From Rhodocyclaceae bacterium (GTDB lineage: Bacteria; Pseudomonadota; Gammaproteobacteria; Burkholderiales; Rhodocyclaceae), in NCBI GenBank assembly GCA_023230455.1, contig JALNXH010000005.1, forward strand, positions 62,001 to 126,000: a DNA stretch of 64,000 nt, read 5' to 3'. Position 1 is the stretch's first letter; the number at the start of each line of letters is the position of its first letter. Shown piece after piece: positions 61,354 through 64,000 of the stretch. A program made the translations under genes and the position numbers. The notes below the pieces were generated by a model. The model was not told where the DNA came from. It made no database searches and saw nothing but the letters and a program-made list of their open reading frames with translations.

Positions 61354-63249
61354 GTGAGCCTGATTGCTTCCCTCGATAACGCTTGCCTTGCCTTCGGCCA
61401 TGTGGCGCTGCTTGACCACACCGAATTGCAGCTTCAGTCCGGCGAGCGGGTGGCGCTGATCGGGCGCAACGGCAGCGGCAAATCCAGTTTGCTGCGCGCC
61501 TTGTGCGGCGCAGCCAGCCTCGACGACGGCACGGTCTGGCGGGCGGTCGGGCTGAAGGTCGCCCATGTCGAGCAGGAGCCTGCTTTCGACGAGCGGCTCA
61601 GCGTCTTCGAGGCGGTGGCGGCGCAGGCTGGCGGTGCGGCACAGCTGTTGCGCGAATACCATGCGCTGACGCAGACGGGCGCCAGCGACGCGGCGCAGCT
61701 CGACCGTCTGCACGAACTACAGAATGCGCTTGACCATCAGAACGGCTGGGCGGTCGAAGCGCGCATCCGCCGTGTGCTCGACCAGCTCAAGCTGCGCGAG
61801 GAGGCGGTGGTCTCCAGCTTGTCCGGCGGTGCGAAGAAGCGGCTGGCGCTGGCCTGTGCGTTGGCAGGCGAGCCCGATCTGCTGCTGCTCGACGAGCCGA
61901 CCAACCATCTCGACGTCGAAGGCATCCTCTGGCTGGAGGAACTGCTGCTCGGCTTTGCCGGAACGGCGCTGCTGATCACCCATGACCGGCGTTTTCTCGA
62001 CCGCGTGGCAACACGCATCGTCGAACTGGATCGCGGCAGACTGACCAGCTTCCCCGGCAATTTCAGCCAGTATCAAGAGCGCAAGGCGCAGCTGCTGGAG
62101 GCTGAGGAAAAAGCCAGCGTCCGTGCCGACAAGCTGCTGGCGCAGGAAGAGGTGTGGATACGCAAAGGCGTCGAGGCGCGGCGCACGCGCAGCGTCGGCC
62201 GCATCGCACGCTTGCAGCAGTTGCGCGCGGAGCGCGCGGCGCGCCGCGCGCAGCTCGGCCAAGTGGGGTTCACGCTGGAAAAGGGCGACGCCTCGGGACA
62301 ACTGGTGGCCGAACTGCAACACGTGGACAAGGGTTACGCGGGCCGGGCCGTGGTGCGCGATTTTTCCTGCCGCATCCTGCGCGGCGACAAGGTGGGGCTG
62401 ATCGGCCCCAACGGGGCCGGCAAGACCACGCTGATCAAGCTGCTGCTCGGCGAGATTGCGCCCGATGCCGGTTCGGTGCGGCTCGGCACGCGCCTACAGA
62501 TCGCCTACTTCGACCAGATGCGCGCGCAGCTCGACGACGAGGCGACGCTGGCCGATACCATCAGCCCCGGCTCCGAGTACGTAGAGGTGGGAGGCAAACG
62601 CAAACACGTGATCGGCTACCTCGGCGAGTTCCTTTTCGCCCCCGAGCGTGCGCGTTCGCCAGTGCGCACGCTTTCCGGCGGCGAGCGCAACCGCCTGCTG
62701 CTGGCACGGCTGTTCGCGCAGCCGGCGAACCTGATCGTGCTCGACGAACCGACCAACGATCTGGACATCGAGACGCTGGAGCTGCTGGAAGAGCTGATGC
62801 AGGACTATCCCGGAACGCTGCTGCTGGTCAGTCACGACCGCGCTTTTCTCGATAATGTGGTGACTCAGACCATCGCCGCAGAAGGCGACGGCGCCTGGAA
62901 AGAATACGTCGGCGGCTATGCCGACTGGGAGCGGATGCGCACTCCGCTGCTGGCGGCGGACGGCACAAAAGCCGCGGCACGGGCGGCCGAACCGGCCAAT
63001 CCGACGGCGAAGGTCAAAGCCAAGCTCAGCTACAAGGAACAGAAGGAGCTGGAGCAGCTCCCCGAGCGCATCTCGGCGCTGGAAGCGGAACAGCACGCCG
63101 TCGGCCTGCGTCTGGCCGACGGCGCGATCTACCGCGATGCGCCGGAGGAAGCCAAGCGACTGAATGCGCGTGCCGCCGAGCTGGAGGAGGAACTGCTTGC
63201 CGCACTTGAGCGCTGGGAGCAACTCGAAACGCTGAAGGGCGGCGGTTAG
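61354..63249 (+). CDS. uup: ABC-F ATPase Uup
   Basis: A 631-residue protein with two ABC domains. The first has Walker A IGRNGSGKSSLLRAL, signature SLSGGAKKRLALA and Walker B LLLLDEPTNHLDVEG. The second has GPNGAGKTTLIKLLLGE, TLSGGERNRLLLARL and LIVLDEPTNDLDIETLE. An interdomain linker carries the ABC-F KxxxxR-type helices, and the C-terminal coiled coil (LSYKEQKELEQLPERISALEAEQ) is Uup-specific. The start is GTG at 61354. Uup acts on ribosomes or on transposon precise excision. Confidence 0.95.
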   Translation: MSLIASLDNACLAFGHVALLDHTELQLQSGERVALIGRNGSGKSSLLRALCGAASLDDGTVWRAVGLKVAHVEQEPAFDERLSVFEAVAAQAGGAAQLLREYHALTQTGASDAAQLDRLHELQNALDHQNGWAVEARIRRVLDQLKLREEAVVSSLSGGAKKRLALACALAGEPDLLLLDEPTNHLDVEGILWLEELLLGFAGTALLITHDRRFLDRVATRIVELDRGRLTSFPGNFSQYQERKAQLLEAEEKASVRADKLLAQEEVWIRKGVEARRTRSVGRIARLQQLRAERAARRAQLGQVGFTLEKGDASGQLVAELQHVDKGYAGRAVVRDFSCRILRGDKVGLIGPNGAGKTTLIKLLLGEIAPDAGSVRLGTRLQIAYFDQMRAQLDDEATLADTISPGSEYVEVGGKRKHVIGYLGEFLFAPERARSPVRTLSGGERNRLLLARLFAQPANLIVLDEPTNDLDIETLELLEELMQDYPGTLLLVSHDRAFLDNVVTQTIAAEGDGAWKEYVGGYADWERMRTPLLAADGTKAAARAAEPANPTAKVKAKLSYKEQKELEQLPERISALEAEQHAVGLRLADGAIYRDAPEEAKRLNARAAELEEELLAALERWEQLETLKGGG

Positions 63250-63275
63250 GCGGTGGCGCCTTACCAGTAATTCTC

Positions 63276-63300
63276 GTCGGTGCAATTCCCCGCCACCGAC
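63276..63300. other. Inverted repeat between convergent uup and Rrf2 genes
   Basis: GTCGGTG (63276-63282) pairs perfectly with CACCGAC (63294-63300) around an 11-base loop. No T-rich tail. It is a hairpin-forming sequence in the 107-base gap between the convergent genes; function unknown. Confidence 0.4.
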
Positions 63301-63355
63301 GGCAGTGGGTCGCGGCGAAACGCTGGCCGTGGCCCCGGGCTGCCTCCCGACAGGT

Positions 63356-63787
63356 TCATGGCGAGAGCAGTCGACGCAGCACCTGTCGATTGGCGACCAG
63401 GTCGGCCAGGGTGTAGGCGTCGAGCGATTCGTAGAGTTTGTTGAAGGCTTCGACGAGGATTTTGGTCAGGCGGCAGGCCGGGGTGATGCGGCAACGGTCT
63501 TCCTCGCCGGAGAGACATTCGACGATCGCCGCTTCGCCTTCGCTGGCGCGGACGATACGTCCCAGGCGGATGTCCTCGGGGGCCAGCGCCAAGCGCACGC
63601 CGCCACCCTTGCCGCGGGTCGACTCGACGATCCCGGTGCGGCCTAATTGGTGCACCACTTTCATCAGGTGATTTTCCGAAATGCCATAGGCGGCGGCGAT
63701 TTCGGGGATCGTCGCCAGGCGTCCCGGCTCGATCGCCAGATACATCAGAACGCGCAGGGTGTAATCGGAAAAGGTGGTCAGGCGCAT
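63356..63787 (-). CDS. Rrf2-family regulator, NsrR-like
   Basis: A 143-residue winged-helix regulator. The helix-turn-helix is TIPEIAAAYGISENHLMKVVHQLGR. The N-terminus MRLTTFSDYTLRVLMYLA matches NsrR. Three cysteines, C91, C99 and C105, give C-x7-C-x5-C in VECLSGEEDRCRITPACRL, where E. coli NsrR has C91, C96, C102; the first gap is three residues longer. The iron-sulfur cluster would sense nitric oxide or redox. It is divergent from the DUF59 gene with an NsrR-like palindrome between them. Confidence 0.88.
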   Translation of the reverse strand: MRLTTFSDYTLRVLMYLAIEPGRLATIPEIAAAYGISENHLMKVVHQLGRTGIVESTRGKGGGVRLALAPEDIRLGRIVRASEGEAAIVECLSGEEDRCRITPACRLTKILVEAFNKLYESLDAYTLADLVANRQVLRRLLSP

Positions 63788-63844
63788 GGTAAGTTAGAAG
63801 CGGTAAAAAAAATATTGCTTCGTATTTTAGGTGGTGTTAGCATT

Positions 63845-63867
63845 AAGCTGCACAAATAATACAGCTT
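63845..63867. promoter_or_regulatory. NsrR-like operator palindrome
   Basis: AAGCTG at 63845-63850 and CAGCTT at 63862-63867 form the ends of a 23-base imperfect palindrome, A/T-rich in the middle. It shares the length and the AAG-TGCA...CTT ends of the known NsrR consensus. It lies between the divergent Rrf2 gene and the DUF59 gene, 10 bases before the latter's ATG, where a repressor could block that gene. Confidence 0.6.
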
Positions 63868-63877
63868 TAAGACCGCG

Positions 63878-64000
63878 ATGGCTATCGACTCCAGCGAATC
63901 CTTCCTGCCACCCCCGGAACAATTGCGCGAAGCGCTGCGCGAGGTGATCGATCCCGAAACCGGGACCAACATCGTCGACCTCGGTTTGGTCTATCGCATC
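63878..64000 (+). CDS. DUF59 (MIP18/PaaD/SufT-like) protein, cut by the window end
   Basis: The ATG at 63878 opens 41 codons that reach the window end. EQLREALREVIDPETGTNIVDLGLVYRI is the start of the DUF59 fold, where the DPE...LGLVY motif is conserved. Family members help iron-sulfur cluster maturation. The NsrR-like regulator and palindrome upstream suggest repair of clusters damaged by nitric oxide. The rest of the protein is outside the window. Confidence 0.85.
   Translation, partial: MAIDSSESFLPPPEQLREALREVIDPETGTNIVDLGLVYRI

Noticed and set aside
63261..63356. Possible riboswitch between uup and the Rrf2 gene
   Set aside because: Some stretches look like parts of FMN or cobalamin riboswitches, but the order and the stems do not fit, and no gene of those pathways follows. 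I keep only the inverted repeat.
63261..63518. 85-codon minus-strand frame through the Rrf2 gene end
   Set aside because: It overlaps the Rrf2 gene and its C-terminal peptide matches nothing I know.

Overview
The window looks like a chromosomal segment of a betaproteobacterium, most plausibly from the Rhodocyclales or a close relative. This rests on gene order, not on a database search. The orders are: an aroA-cmk fusion followed by rpsA, ihfB, lapA and lapB; smc-zipA-ligA; and dapC-dapD-pilU-dapE-prmB. The sequence is GC-rich and tightly packed, with many ATGA, GTGA or TGATG start/stop overlaps. No intergenic gap exceeds about 300 bases. I saw no rRNA, tRNA, CRISPR array or complete insertion sequence.

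Region by region. 1-6.5 kb: the end of a surface-polysaccharide cluster, with five glycosyltransferases (the first cut by the window edge) and a polytopic polymerase/ligase-like membrane protein. Its codon use looks more AT-rich than its surroundings. 6.5-9.3 kb: a decayed stretch on the minus strand. It holds a WbaP-type initiating sugar-phosphate transferase split by an in-frame stop, an unknown two-TM protein fused to the WbaP N-terminus, a VanZ-like fragment, a frameshifted MNT nucleotidyltransferase, and several copies of a short repeat. 9.35-20 kb: dgkA, galE, aroA-cmk, rpsA, ihfB, lapA, lapB, ugd, rfaE1 and hldD, that is, envelope precursors and LPS control around core translation genes. 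19.8-24 kb: a frameshifted DUF4160/DUF2442 pair, cysM, a DnaQ-like exonuclease, HD-GYP and EAL-HDOD signalling proteins. 24-32 kb: murI, an EamA transporter, RidA, class I fumarase, UPF0114, acs and rmuC. 32-37.5 kb: prmB-dapE-pilU-dapD-dapC on the minus strand. 37.5-47.3 kb: EamA, queF, smc-zipA-ligA-galU-hpt. 47.3-64 kb: two small unknown genes, a second EAL-HDOD protein, typA, an MTA/MTI phosphorylase, def, a Cache-GGDEF cyclase, an NrfJ-like exported protein, a NERD helicase, an NPPW methyltransferase, a VapBC-like pair, an RlmI-like methyltransferase, a YegD-like Hsp70, an S4 protein, uup, and an Rrf2 (NsrR-like) regulator divergent from a DUF59 gene.

Several genes act together. galU, galE and ugd make UDP-sugars, and rfaE1 and hldD make ADP-heptose, for the polysaccharide and LPS genes, while lapA/lapB tune LPS synthesis. 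Five genes (HD-GYP, two degenerate EAL-HDOD, GGDEF and PilU) point to c-di-GMP and type IV pilus control.

The most unusual signal is a set of short palindromic repeats from two families. One family sits in-frame inside aroA-cmk. The other sits inside wbaP and its neighbour ORF and between genes near 9.2 kb. This resembles the in-frame palindromic elements described in Rickettsia. I found no clear case of a wholly new multi-gene system.
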